From Deltaproteobacteria bacterium (lineage in GTDB: Bacteria > Desulfobacterota > JADFXK01), in assembly GCA_015233285.1 (NCBI GenBank), contig JADFYA010000192.1, forward strand, positions 1 through 6,035: DNA of 6,035 nt. The letters run 5' to 3'. Below are positions 1 to 5,873 of the stretch, piece by piece; position 1 is the first letter of the stretch; every line of letters begins with the position of its first letter. The position numbers and the translations under genes were made by a program. The notes beneath the pieces were generated by a model. It saw only the letters and a list, made by a program, of their open reading frames with translations. It was not told the DNA's origin and ran no database searches.

Positions 1-2
1 GA

Positions 3-32
3 TTTATATTTCCATGCCGATACCGGTATAAT
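3..32 (+). promoter_or_regulatory. Candidate sigma-70 promoter of the lipoprotein operon
   Basis: A perfect TATAAT -10 box lies at 27-32. The best -35 partner is TTTATA at 3-8 (4 of 6 matches to TTGACA) with an 18-base spacer. A 10-bp perfect palindrome, ATACCGGTAT (20-29), overlaps the left half of the -10 box and could be an operator. Transcription would start near 39, giving a leader of about 75 bases to the preferred ATG at 114. The window begins at the -35 box, so upstream control elements cannot be seen. This is inference from motif matching only. Confidence 0.4.
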
Positions 33-113
33 TCAACATACCCCTAAAAACCTGTATGTCCCATGCAGTTTGCTTTTCCTAACCCTATGAAGTCAGGTAA
101 CGGATTATTGCAG

Positions 114-494
114 ATGAAACGTTCAAAAAGAATCGTCTTGGTCTTAATGGCCTCAGCTTCCATCGCCGCCTGTGGATCGGATTCTTCAGATTCTCAGAAT
201 ACCCGCCGCGAAGCATACGCCAACAGGGAAGACTGCATTAATGATTGGGGGGACCCAGACCGGTGCGAACGCCAGTTGTCCGGATATTATTATGGGCCCG
301 ATTATTACTTTGTCAGCGGCCGGGCCTATTACTTCCGAACCGGTAGCCAGGACCCGATTCCGGTCGAAGGTAGAACCAATTTTGGCCGGTTGTCACCTGG
401 GGAGAAGTCACCCCGGTCCAGCCATACGCTCACTTCCAGTCATATTGCCCGGAGCGGGTTCGGGTCTTCGGGGCACCTCCGCAGCGGAGGTTAG
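114..494 (+). CDS. DUF1190 (YgiB/YjfM-like) lipoprotein, short form
   Basis: Predicted 126-residue envelope lipoprotein. From ATG 114 it has a compact signal peptide: basic MKRSKR, hydrophobic residues 7-19, and lipobox Ile-Ala-Ala-Cys with Cys20 as the lipidated residue. Gly at +2 suggests sorting to the outer membrane. The motif YANREDCINDW (residues 35-45), with Cys41 and Cys51, matches the YATREDC region I recall from E. coli YgiB; these two cysteines could form a disulfide. A Tyr-rich stretch (58-73) and a Gly/Ser-rich tail containing SGFGSSG and ending RSGG also fit the family. It is much shorter than E. coli YgiB (over 200 residues), mostly through loss of the central low-complexity part. 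In-frame ATGs at 63 and 87 have no ribosome-binding site and would put a long tail before the signal peptide; GGA at 102-104 is a weak site for 114. The ligase gene starts 12 bases downstream. Biochemical function is unknown. Confidence 0.8.
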   Translation: MKRSKRIVLVLMASASIAACGSDSSDSQNTRREAYANREDCINDWGDPDRCERQLSGYYYGPDYYFVSGRAYYFRTGSQDPIPVEGRTNFGRLSPGEKSPRSSHTLTSSHIARSGFGSSGHLRSGG

Positions 495-506
495 ACAGGT
501 TAGCAG

Positions 507-1643
507 ATGAAAAGGCAACGAGTTAAAGAACGGAAAAACTGGCGGCGCAAATTTGATGAAATCGGTTTCACCTTCCATTCTATGGGCGACGGATATTGGA
601 CGGAAGGGGTTTGTTACCAGTTTTCATCTTCCGAAATCGATCTGATAGAACAAGTTACCGCGGATCTGCATGAACTCTGCCTGGAGGCGGTTGAATATGC
701 GGCCAACCGGAACTTGTACGCCCAACTGGGGATTCCGCCTCAGTTTGCCGAGTTGATCAATAGATCCTGGCGCCGTCAAGAACCCTCCCTGTATGGCCGT
801 TTCGATTTTCTGTTTAGTCCGGACGGGGAGTTGAAGCTCCTGGAATATAATGCCGATACACCCACCTCGCTGATTGAGTCCAGTGTCGCCCAGTGGCTCT
901 GGTTAGAGGAGCTGTTTCCACAATACGACCAGTTCAATTCAATCCACGAAAAGTTGATAGCCGCCTTTTCCCTTCTAAAACAAGCCATCCCGGCGGGAGC
1001 GCCCTTTTATTTCACCTGTATGAAAGATTCTGAAGAAGACCTGATGACCGTGGAATATCTGCGGGATGTGGCCTTGCAGGCCGGCCTTGAGGCCCGGCAT
1101 ATTTATGTTGAAGACATTGGATTTAACGATCTGGACGGGTTCTTCTATGACCTGGAGGAGGAGCGGATCGAGTTCATGTTCAAGCTTTATCCCTGGGAGT
1201 GGATGCTGGCTGATAAATTTGGTGAAAAATTGCTCCTCGACACCATCAGCCTGGTCGAACCTCCCTGGAAAATAATTCTGTCGAGCAAGGGTCTTCTGCC
1301 TTTGCTGTGGCAAATGTCACCGGGGCATCCCCATCTGTTGGCCGCCTATTCCGACCCGCACAAATTAAACGGTTCCTATGCTAAAAAACCCATTTTTTCC
1401 AGAGAAGGGGCCAACATCACCCTGTACCGGAACGCCAAACCCATCTTCGAAACTTCGGGCGAATATGGAGAGGAGGGGTTCGTTTATCAAGAATTACATG
1501 AAATTCCAGATTTTGATGGTCATTACCCGGTAATCGGCTCCTGGATCATTGACGGGGTTCCCGCCGGAGTGGGCATTCGAGAGGACGACACGCCCATTAC
1601 CACGGACAAAAGCCGATTTGTGCCGCACTATTTAGAACCTTAG
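507..1643 (+). CDS. YgiC/YjfC-type ATP-grasp ligase (glutathionylspermidine synthetase family)
   Basis: A 378-residue protein of the glutathionylspermidine synthetase C-terminal family, close in length to E. coli YgiC (386). It has only the ATP-grasp synthetase half; the N-terminal cysteine amidase domain of bifunctional Gsp is absent. Conserved blocks are EPSLYGRFD (92-100), LLEYNADTPTSL (111-122), FKLYPWEW (225-232), the SSKGLLPLLW stretch (259-268), KKPIFSREGANI (293-304), GEEGFVYQ (321-328), GSWIIDG (344-350) and GVGIRED (355-361). Arg98, Asp100, Glu113 and Asn115 align in my reading with the phosphate- and Mg-binding residues of GspS, so it should be catalytically competent. The family joins a carboxyl group to an amine with ATP. 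The true substrate of YgiC-type proteins is not established, so glutathione and spermidine should not be assumed. An in-frame stop at 501 fixes ATG 507 as the start, with AGG at 497-499 as ribosome-binding site. Likely cytoplasmic and cotranscribed with the lipoprotein and DUF350 genes. Confidence 0.93.
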   Translation: MKRQRVKERKNWRRKFDEIGFTFHSMGDGYWTEGVCYQFSSSEIDLIEQVTADLHELCLEAVEYAANRNLYAQLGIPPQFAELINRSWRRQEPSLYGRFDFLFSPDGELKLLEYNADTPTSLIESSVAQWLWLEELFPQYDQFNSIHEKLIAAFSLLKQAIPAGAPFYFTCMKDSEEDLMTVEYLRDVALQAGLEARHIYVEDIGFNDLDGFFYDLEEERIEFMFKLYPWEWMLADKFGEKLLLDTISLVEPPWKIILSSKGLLPLLWQMSPGHPHLLAAYSDPHKLNGSYAKKPIFSREGANITLYRNAKPIFETSGEYGEEGFVYQELHEIPDFDGHYPVIGSWIIDGVPAGVGIREDDTPITTDKSRFVPHYLEP

Positions 1644-1650
1644 TGTCATT

Positions 1651-1656
1651 AGGAGG
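1651..1656 (+). promoter_or_regulatory. Ribosome-binding site setting the DUF350 start
   Basis: AGGAGG lies 5 bases before GTG 1662. The earlier in-frame GTG at 1656 overlaps this site and cannot use it, and ATG 1677 is about 20 bases away. GTG 1662 is therefore the best start. Confidence 0.75.
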
Positions 1657-1661
1657 TGACC

Positions 1662-2075
1662 GTGGCTTTCACAGACATGTCTTTATCTTTATCCGGGCTA
1701 TTAGGGTTTCTATCACACTTTGTCACCGCCATGGTTTTATTGTATGTCTTTGCCAAAATCTACGACAAGGTTACCCCTTACCGTGAATTTGATCTGATAG
1801 CTGAAGGGAATACCGCCGCGGCCTGTAGCTTTTGCGGCGCGTTGCTCGGTTTCGCCGTCCCCCTGGCCAGTGCCATTATCCACAGCGCCGGGCTGCTGGA
1901 TATGATCGTTTGGGCAGCCATAACCTTTGTCGTCCAATTGTTGACATTCATTGTCGTGAGGAAGATATTTCCTACAATCGTCGCCGACATACCGGCTAAC
2001 CAGATATCCAAAGGGATATTCCTCGGGTTCCTTTCACTAATCGTCGGTATTCTCAACGCTGCTTGCATCTCCTGA
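1662..2075 (+). CDS. DUF350 (YjfL/UPF0719-like) inner-membrane protein
   Basis: A 137-residue integral membrane protein with four predicted helices at about 10-31, 51-73, 78-99 and 115-136. It follows E. coli YjfL closely as I recall it: a K-I-Y-x-K-V-T-P-Y-x-E turn after helix 1, L-I-A-E-G-N-T-A-A-A entering helix 2, a G-x-x-L-G-F-x-x-P-L-x-S-A segment, and a G-I-L-N-A-A-C ending. DUF350 proteins usually have two or four helices; this is one complete unit of ordinary length. It begins 18 bases after the ligase stop, behind a strong Shine-Dalgarno site, so it is almost surely in the same operon. E. coli yjfL also sits beside DUF1190 and ATP-grasp genes. The molecular function is unknown; a membrane partner or anchor for the ligase and lipoprotein is an inference from recurrent linkage. 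GTG start. Confidence 0.88.
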   Translation: MAFTDMSLSLSGLLGFLSHFVTAMVLLYVFAKIYDKVTPYREFDLIAEGNTAAACSFCGALLGFAVPLASAIIHSAGLLDMIVWAAITFVVQLLTFIVVRKIFPTIVADIPANQISKGIFLGFLSLIVGILNAACIS

Positions 2076-2129
2076 CGACGGTCGTTTCCAGGTAAATTTC
2101 CAGTTGGAATTCACCTGCCCCAAGGGCTT

Positions 2130-2133
2130 GGAG
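2130..2133 (+). promoter_or_regulatory. Ribosome-binding site setting the REC-HPt start
   Basis: GGAG lies 6 bases before the in-frame GTG 2140. The upstream in-frame TTG 2104 has only AGGT at 2090-2093, 10 bases away, as support. GTG 2140 is preferred, which leaves the preceding codons untranslated. Confidence 0.6.
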
Positions 2134-2139
2134 AAAATA

Positions 2140-2949
2140 GTGACACAAGAAGATACGCCCCAGACACCGGTTCTTGAGGAGTCACCCGGCGCTGAATCTA
2201 AATTACACATTCTGCTGGCTGAAGACAATTTCATTAACCAGCAGATGACCCGGACCACCCTGACCAAACGAGGTCACACGGTGGTCATAGCCGGAAATGG
2301 GATCGAGGCATTGAAGGCATTGGCCGAGGAAAACTTTGACCTGATCTTAATGGATGTGCAAATGCCTGAAATGGATGGGATCCAGGCCACTGCAACCATT
2401 CGAGAAAAGGAAAAACGTACCGGCGGGCACATTCGGATTATCGCCCTGACTGCCCACGCCCAACAAACGGATCGAGACAGATGCCTCGCGGCCGGCATGG
2501 ATGACTATCTGTCCAAGCCCGTCAGACCCAGTGAACTTATTAAAAGGATCGAAAATGCCGGCAGTTGTCCCATCCCGGAACCGGACGCGGCGCAGGATGA
2601 ACCCGTCGATCTCCTGGAGTTCAAAAATCGCTGTTCCGGGGACCAAAGACTGATCAGACAGTTAGTCCTGTTGTTTTTTGAGAACTACCATAAATATCTT
2701 GCCGATATTCGGGAGGCCATCGACCGCCGGGACCTCCGGGATCTGGAATACCGGGCCCATTTTCTCAAAGGGGTGCTGACAAATTTTTCCGCCCGGTCCG
2801 CCCGGGTCATCGCCGCCCGGTTGGAAGAAATGGCCAAAGACGAAAAGCTGAATGACGTGGAGTCGGTCTACTCAGCCATGGAAGAACAGATGGCCCGAGT
2901 AAAACTTTGCTTAGAGACCATCATCACGCCGACTGCCGACCCTTGTTAA
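2140..2949 (+). CDS. REC-HPt phosphorelay protein (orphan receiver plus histidine phosphotransfer domain)
   Basis: A 269-residue signalling protein from GTG 2140. The receiver domain (about 21-140) has the acidic pair Glu28-Asp29, phosphoacceptor Asp72 in LILMDVQMPEMDG, Thr104 in IIALTAHA and Lys126 in YLSKPV, all as needed for phosphorylation. The NQQ segment after the acidic pair and the MPEMDG motif are typical of receivers attached to hybrid histidine kinases. After a Pro/Asp-rich linker (144-155) comes an HPt domain (about 157-262) with the motif AHFLKG, His207 being the phosphorylatable histidine. There is no DNA-binding or enzymatic output domain, so the protein probably relays phosphate between a kinase and another receiver encoded elsewhere. 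In-frame codons at 2071-2115 resemble the final strand of a histidine-kinase ATPase domain, so it may be the surviving 3' end of a hybrid kinase. It lies 64 bases after the DUF350 stop; cotranscription is possible but a functional link is not shown. Confidence 0.85.
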   Translation: MTQEDTPQTPVLEESPGAESKLHILLAEDNFINQQMTRTTLTKRGHTVVIAGNGIEALKALAEENFDLILMDVQMPEMDGIQATATIREKEKRTGGHIRIIALTAHAQQTDRDRCLAAGMDDYLSKPVRPSELIKRIENAGSCPIPEPDAAQDEPVDLLEFKNRCSGDQRLIRQLVLLFFENYHKYLADIREAIDRRDLRDLEYRAHFLKGVLTNFSARSARVIAARLEEMAKDEKLNDVESVYSAMEEQMARVKLCLETIITPTADPC

Positions 2950-3020
2950 ATGCACTCTCCTTCCCATCGTCACCGTCGCTCCGGCAATTTTATCCTTGTT
3001 TTGTCTTCCGTTCTATGTTA

Positions 3021-3063
3021 TTAGTTAACTAAATCCCGCTAATTAGAGAATATAGCGATATCG
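3021..3063 (+). promoter_or_regulatory. Cluster of three short palindromes upstream of gatC
   Basis: Three perfect palindromes lie within 43 bases: TTAGTTAACTAA (3021-3032), CTAATTAG (3039-3046) and CGATATCG (3056-3063). The tract is AT-rich compared with the genes on either side. Possible promoter elements overlap it, such as TTAACT (3025-3030) with AATATA or TATAGC near 3049-3056, but the matches and spacing are weak. It is the likeliest place for the gatCA promoter and possible operators. The rest of the 2950-3020 gap holds nothing I can name, including no clear terminator for the upstream gene. Confidence 0.35.
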
Positions 3064-3071
3064 TAGCCACT

Positions 3072-3125
3072 CCCCATAAATTTTGGGGTGATGGCCCCCA
3101 CGTCCCTATAAGAAAATCTCATAGG
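3072..3125 (+). promoter_or_regulatory. Structured leader of gatC with alternative hairpins and a masked ribosome-binding site
   Basis: CCCCA at 3072-3076 can pair with TGGGG at 3084-3088 (7-base loop). The same TGGGG can pair instead with CCCCA at 3096-3100 (7-base loop), so the two hairpins are mutually exclusive. A third hairpin pairs CCTAT (3105-3109) with ATAGG (3121-3125), with inner AGA/TCT pairs around an AAA loop. It would cover the first bases of the gatC Shine-Dalgarno AGGAG (3123-3127). No long T-tract follows, so control of translation fits better than transcription termination. Pairing was found by eye; stability was not computed. Confidence 0.3.
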
Positions 3126-3134
3126 AGTCTCCGG

Positions 3135-3419
3135 ATGAAAATATCCCGTGCTGAGGTAGAGCACGTAGCCAAACTGGCTCGGTTGTCGTTAACTGAAGAT
3201 CAGTATGCCGTTTTTACCCCTCAGATAAATAACATCCTGGAATACATCGAAAAGCTTAACGAACTCGATACCGCAAACGTTCCTCCGACCTCCCATGCCA
3301 TTCCCCTGTCGAATGCCTTTAGAGAAGATGAAGTTAAACCTTCCATCGGTCTTGACCTGACCCTGGCGAACGCTCCGGAGAAAGAAGGAAGCACCTTTGT
3401 CGTACCTCGGGTCATTTAA
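3135..3419 (+). CDS. gatC: Asp-tRNA(Asn)/Glu-tRNA(Gln) amidotransferase subunit C
   Basis: A 94-residue GatC of normal length. The N-terminal helix region KISRAEVEHVAKLARLSLTE and the following I-N-N-I-L-E-Y-I-E-K-L-N-E-L-D-T segment are characteristic, as are VPPTSHAIPL (49-58), F-R-E-D-E-V (62-67) and the FVVPRVI ending. GatC wraps around and stabilises GatA, helping to couple it to GatB in the heterotrimer that converts Glu-tRNA(Gln) to Gln-tRNA(Gln) and/or Asp-tRNA(Asn) to Asn-tRNA(Asn) in the cytoplasm. AGGAG (3123-3127) lies 7 bases before the ATG. gatA starts 90 bases downstream, which is rather loose for a gatCA pair; that gap has a short A-tract and a small GC hairpin but no convincing signal. 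Confidence 0.96.
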   Translation: MKISRAEVEHVAKLARLSLTEDQYAVFTPQINNILEYIEKLNELDTANVPPTSHAIPLSNAFREDEVKPSIGLDLTLANAPEKEGSTFVVPRVI

Positions 3420-3509
3420 TATCGCTTCGATAAAAAAAATATAAGGCCGGGGCCTGCTCTTGTCTTCCAGGTATTCCTCTGCCTATGCTCTTTGAATAAA
3501 GGGAAAAAT

Positions 3510-4970
3510 ATGGAATTGTACTCCCACACTATCCACGAAGCGCACGAGATGCTCAAAAAAAGAGAAATCTCTGCCGTGGAGCTAACCAAGTCCGTCTGTG
3601 ACCGGATCGACCGGGTTGAAAACAAAATTAACGCCTATGTGACCATGAATAAGGAAGAGGCTTTGGTCTCGGCCGAGGCGGCTAATCAGCGGTATAAAGA
3701 TGGAACCGCCGGCCCTTTGACCGGAATCCCTCTGGGCATTAAAGACGTTATTTGTACCAAGGGCCTGCGGACAACCTGTTCCTCCAAAATTCTGGGGAAT
3801 TATATTCCGCCCTATGATGCCATGGTCATGACTAAACTGCGGGAGGCCGGCGCGGTGATCGTGGGCAAAACCAACATGGATGAATTCGCCATGGGCTCAT
3901 CCACTGAACCGGTCTGGACCGGTCCCACCCGAAACCCGTGGAGCCTGGAACATATCTCTGGAGGCTCCAGTGGTGGTTCGGCTGCCGCGGTGGCTGCCGA
4001 CGAGTGCCTGGGCGCCCTAGGGTCGGACACCGGCGGGTCCATCCGGCAACCAGCCGCCCATTGTGGCGTGGCCGGGCTAAAGCCTACCTACGGCCGGGTA
4101 TCCCGGTACGGACTCGTCGCCTATGGTTCTTCCCTGGATCAGATCGGACCGATCACCAAAGACGTGACCGATCTGGCCATTATCATGAATTCTATTTCCG
4201 GGTATGACCCGCAAGATTCCACTTCCGTACCCCGCGAGGTCCCGGATTATACCACAGCCCTGACCCATGGTCTAAAAGGGATTAAAATCGGTTTACCAAA
4301 AGAGTATTTCATCTCCGGGATTGATCCGGAAGTGATGGCGGCGGTGAAGAACGGCGTAACGGAGCTGGAAAAATTAGGGGCGGAGGTGCTGGATGTCTCT
4401 TTGCCCCACACAGAATATGTGGTGGCGGTCTATTACGTCATCGCTCCGGCCGAAGCCAGCTCCAACCTGGCCCGATACGATGGAGTCAAGTATGGATTCC
4501 GCGAGAAGTCCCCGGCCAACCTGATGGACATGTATTACCAGACCCGGACCAACGGCTTCGGCCCTGAAGTAATTCGCCGTATCATCATGGGTACTTATGT
4601 CTTATCTGCCGGATATTATGACGCTTATTATAAGAAGGCATCCCAGGTGAGAACACTCATCCGGCAAGATTTTGAAGAAGCTTTTAAGGTCTGCGATGTC
4701 CTGGTTACCCCCGTGGCCCCGACGCCGGCCTTTAAGATTGGCCAAATGACCGATGACCCATTGCAAATGTACCTGTCGGATATTTTCACCTTGTCGGCCA
4801 ACATGGCCGGTATTCCGGGAATGTCCGTTCCTTGCGGTTTCAGTTCAGCCGGCTTACCGATAGGGATGCAACTTATGGCCGGCCATTTCAAAGAAGAAAC
4901 GCTGCTTAAGGTGGGCTTCAACTTCGAATCCGCCACCGGCTTTCATAAGCAGAAGCCGGCCAGGCAATGA
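3510..4970 (+). CDS. gatA: Asp-tRNA(Asn)/Glu-tRNA(Gln) amidotransferase subunit A
   Basis: A 486-residue GatA, the amidase-signature subunit that hydrolyses glutamine (or asparagine) and supplies ammonia to the GatB site. The Ser-cisSer-Lys triad is intact: Lys78 in GIPLGIKD, cis-Ser153 in GGSSGGS, and nucleophile Ser177 in GSDTGGSIRQPA. Numbering is one less than the Lys79/Ser154/Ser178 of S. aureus GatA. The GAVIVGKTNMDEFAMGSS block (114-131), GLKPTYGRVSRYGL and the C-terminal GLPIGMQLM region are all typical, and length is normal (about 485). ATG 510 bases into the gat block, at 3510, gives the canonical MELY start, with AAAGGG (3498-3503) as a modest ribosome-binding site; the in-frame TTG 3492 would only add six atypical residues. 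GatA needs GatB, which is not found downstream in this window. Its presence implies that the organism uses the indirect route to Gln-tRNA and/or Asn-tRNA. Confidence 0.97.
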   Translation: MELYSHTIHEAHEMLKKREISAVELTKSVCDRIDRVENKINAYVTMNKEEALVSAEAANQRYKDGTAGPLTGIPLGIKDVICTKGLRTTCSSKILGNYIPPYDAMVMTKLREAGAVIVGKTNMDEFAMGSSTEPVWTGPTRNPWSLEHISGGSSGGSAAAVAADECLGALGSDTGGSIRQPAAHCGVAGLKPTYGRVSRYGLVAYGSSLDQIGPITKDVTDLAIIMNSISGYDPQDSTSVPREVPDYTTALTHGLKGIKIGLPKEYFISGIDPEVMAAVKNGVTELEKLGAEVLDVSLPHTEYVVAVYYVIAPAEASSNLARYDGVKYGFREKSPANLMDMYYQTRTNGFGPEVIRRIIMGTYVLSAGYYDAYYKKASQVRTLIRQDFEEAFKVCDVLVTPVAPTPAFKIGQMTDDPLQMYLSDIFTLSANMAGIPGMSVPCGFSSAGLPIGMQLMAGHFKEETLLKVGFNFESATGFHKQKPARQ

Positions 4971-4995
4971 AGTCGATGAGCGACAAGAGGCCGCT

Positions 4996-5244
4996 ATGAC
5001 CAATCAGCCCACTGATGATGACGTCCGGGAAGAAAACAAAAAAATAAAAAAGTTAAGGTTCTTGGTTGATCTGACTTTGTTGACCATCAATACGACTGAC
5101 CTGACCCATGAAGAGTCTATGAAACTGGTGACCGCAGTCAAGCGGGTCGCCCTGGCTCTTTTCCCCGGCAAAGAAGAAACCTTCGACCTTATTTACCTGC
5201 CCAGATTTACCAGGGCAATCAGTCAAAAATTCGGATTTCATTAG
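4996..5244 (+). CDS. Small protein of unknown function (82 aa)
   Basis: I do not recognise a named family. The protein has a charged, Asp/Glu/Lys-rich N-terminus (7-20), a predicted helix at about 17-32, LTHEESMKLVTAVKRVALALFPG (36-58), then KEETFDLIYLPRFTRAISQKFG (59-80). There is no signal peptide, membrane helix, Cys pair or DNA-binding motif, so it is probably a soluble helical cytoplasmic protein. AGAGG (4986-4990) lies 5 bases before the ATG, and codon use resembles its neighbours. The gene begins 25 bases after the gatA stop and is probably cotranscribed with gatCA. The FPGKEETFDLIYLPRF block looks dense enough to be a conserved core. A role in tRNA amidation is suggested only by position. 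Confidence 0.75.
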   Translation: MTNQPTDDDVREENKKIKKLRFLVDLTLLTINTTDLTHEESMKLVTAVKRVALALFPGKEETFDLIYLPRFTRAISQKFGFH

Positions 5245-5293
5245 TCGCTGGCAGTCCACAGCCTATCAAGACTTCAACGGTGAGGAGTCAACT

Positions 5294-5839
5294 ATGCGGC
5301 CCAGAGTGAAAAAACAGAGCATCGGAGAAAAAATTAAACGCCTCCGGGAAAGCAAGGAGATCGGCCTGGACGTGGTGGCCAATGATACGGGCTACGCCGT
5401 CGAGTATCTCCGGTCCATCGAATCAAACGAAATCATCCCACCGGTGGCCGTGCTGCTGCAAGTGGCCCGGTCACTCCAAGTAGATTCCGGAGAATTACTA
5501 AAAGAAGAAGAGGAAGCCGGGAAGAAACGGGCGGATGCCTATGAAAAGCGAACCGACGCCTATTCCTATCGGACCTTGACGCCTGAGGCCCGAAATAAAC
5601 ATCTCAAAGCATTTCATATCACCATCGAGGCCTTGTCTGATCACAAGGGGGTCGGATACCAGCACGATGGAGAGGAATTCGTGTATGTCCTCAATGGGCA
5701 TGTTGAAATAGCCGTGGGCGAAAACATCACCCGCCTGGCCCCCCACGAAAGCCTCCATTTCAATTCCTCGATTGTGCATCGGCTCAAAAATGTGGGCGAC
5801 GTTGATGCCGAATTGCTCGTAATTCTGTATACACCGTAA
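5294..5839 (+). CDS. XRE-family HTH / cupin transcriptional regulator
   Basis: A 181-residue regulator with two domains. Residues 10-70 form an XRE-type helix-turn-helix (IGEKIKRLRESKEIGLDVVA, then a YAVEYLRSIE recognition region and I-P-P-V-A-V-L-L-Q-V-A-R-S-L). Residues 105-181 form a cupin barrel. Likely metal ligands are His124, Glu128 and His162 (within H-x3-N), while the usual first His of the HxH motif is Tyr122. The acidic/basic linker holds two 7-residue repeats, KKRADAY and EKRTDAY (77-90). Such proteins bind DNA as dimers and sense a small ligand through the cupin; the effector here is unknown. AGGAG (5283-5287) lies 6 bases before the ATG. It follows the small gene by 49 bases, so cotranscription is possible. 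Its target is not evident; the downstream 196 bases hold repeats, not a gene. Confidence 0.92.
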   Translation: MRPRVKKQSIGEKIKRLRESKEIGLDVVANDTGYAVEYLRSIESNEIIPPVAVLLQVARSLQVDSGELLKEEEEAGKKRADAYEKRTDAYSYRTLTPEARNKHLKAFHITIEALSDHKGVGYQHDGEEFVYVLNGHVEIAVGENITRLAPHESLHFNSSIVHRLKNVGDVDAELLVILYTP

Positions 5840-5872
5840 CCCGCAACTCGAAACTCGGAACCCGCAACCCAA
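5838..5872 (+). repeat. Degenerate 7-bp tandem repeat (AACYCGN)
   Basis: Four consecutive heptamers, AACCCGC, AACTCGA, AACTCGG and AACCCGC, are followed by a decayed fifth, AACCCAA. The tract starts inside the TAA stop of the XRE-cupin gene (5837-5839). Variation is confined to the fourth and seventh positions, the mark of a slippage-grown array rather than chance. No coding role is visible. Confidence 0.8.
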
Positions 5873-5873
5873 C

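Noticed and set aside
63..113. Longer N-terminus of the lipoprotein from ATG 63 or 87
   Set aside because: Neither has a ribosome-binding site, and both would put a long non-basic tail before the signal peptide.
172..510. 112-codon open frame in another frame over the lipoprotein gene
   Set aside because: The overlapping frame encodes a convincing lipoprotein with family motifs; this one has no motif and no ribosome-binding site.
975..1313. Minus-strand open frame inside the ATP-grasp gene
   Set aside because: It lies wholly within a well-conserved gene and has no family features.
3064..3134. T-box leader, because the downstream gene concerns aminoacyl-tRNA
   Set aside because: No T-box core sequence or specifier-loop arrangement could be found; the leader is too short and the host does not look like a Firmicute.
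3444..3455. Terminator between gatC and gatA from AGGCC-GG-GGCCT
   Set aside because: The stem is very short, and the A-tract lies upstream, so on the + strand no T-tract follows. There is no minus-strand gene for it to terminate.
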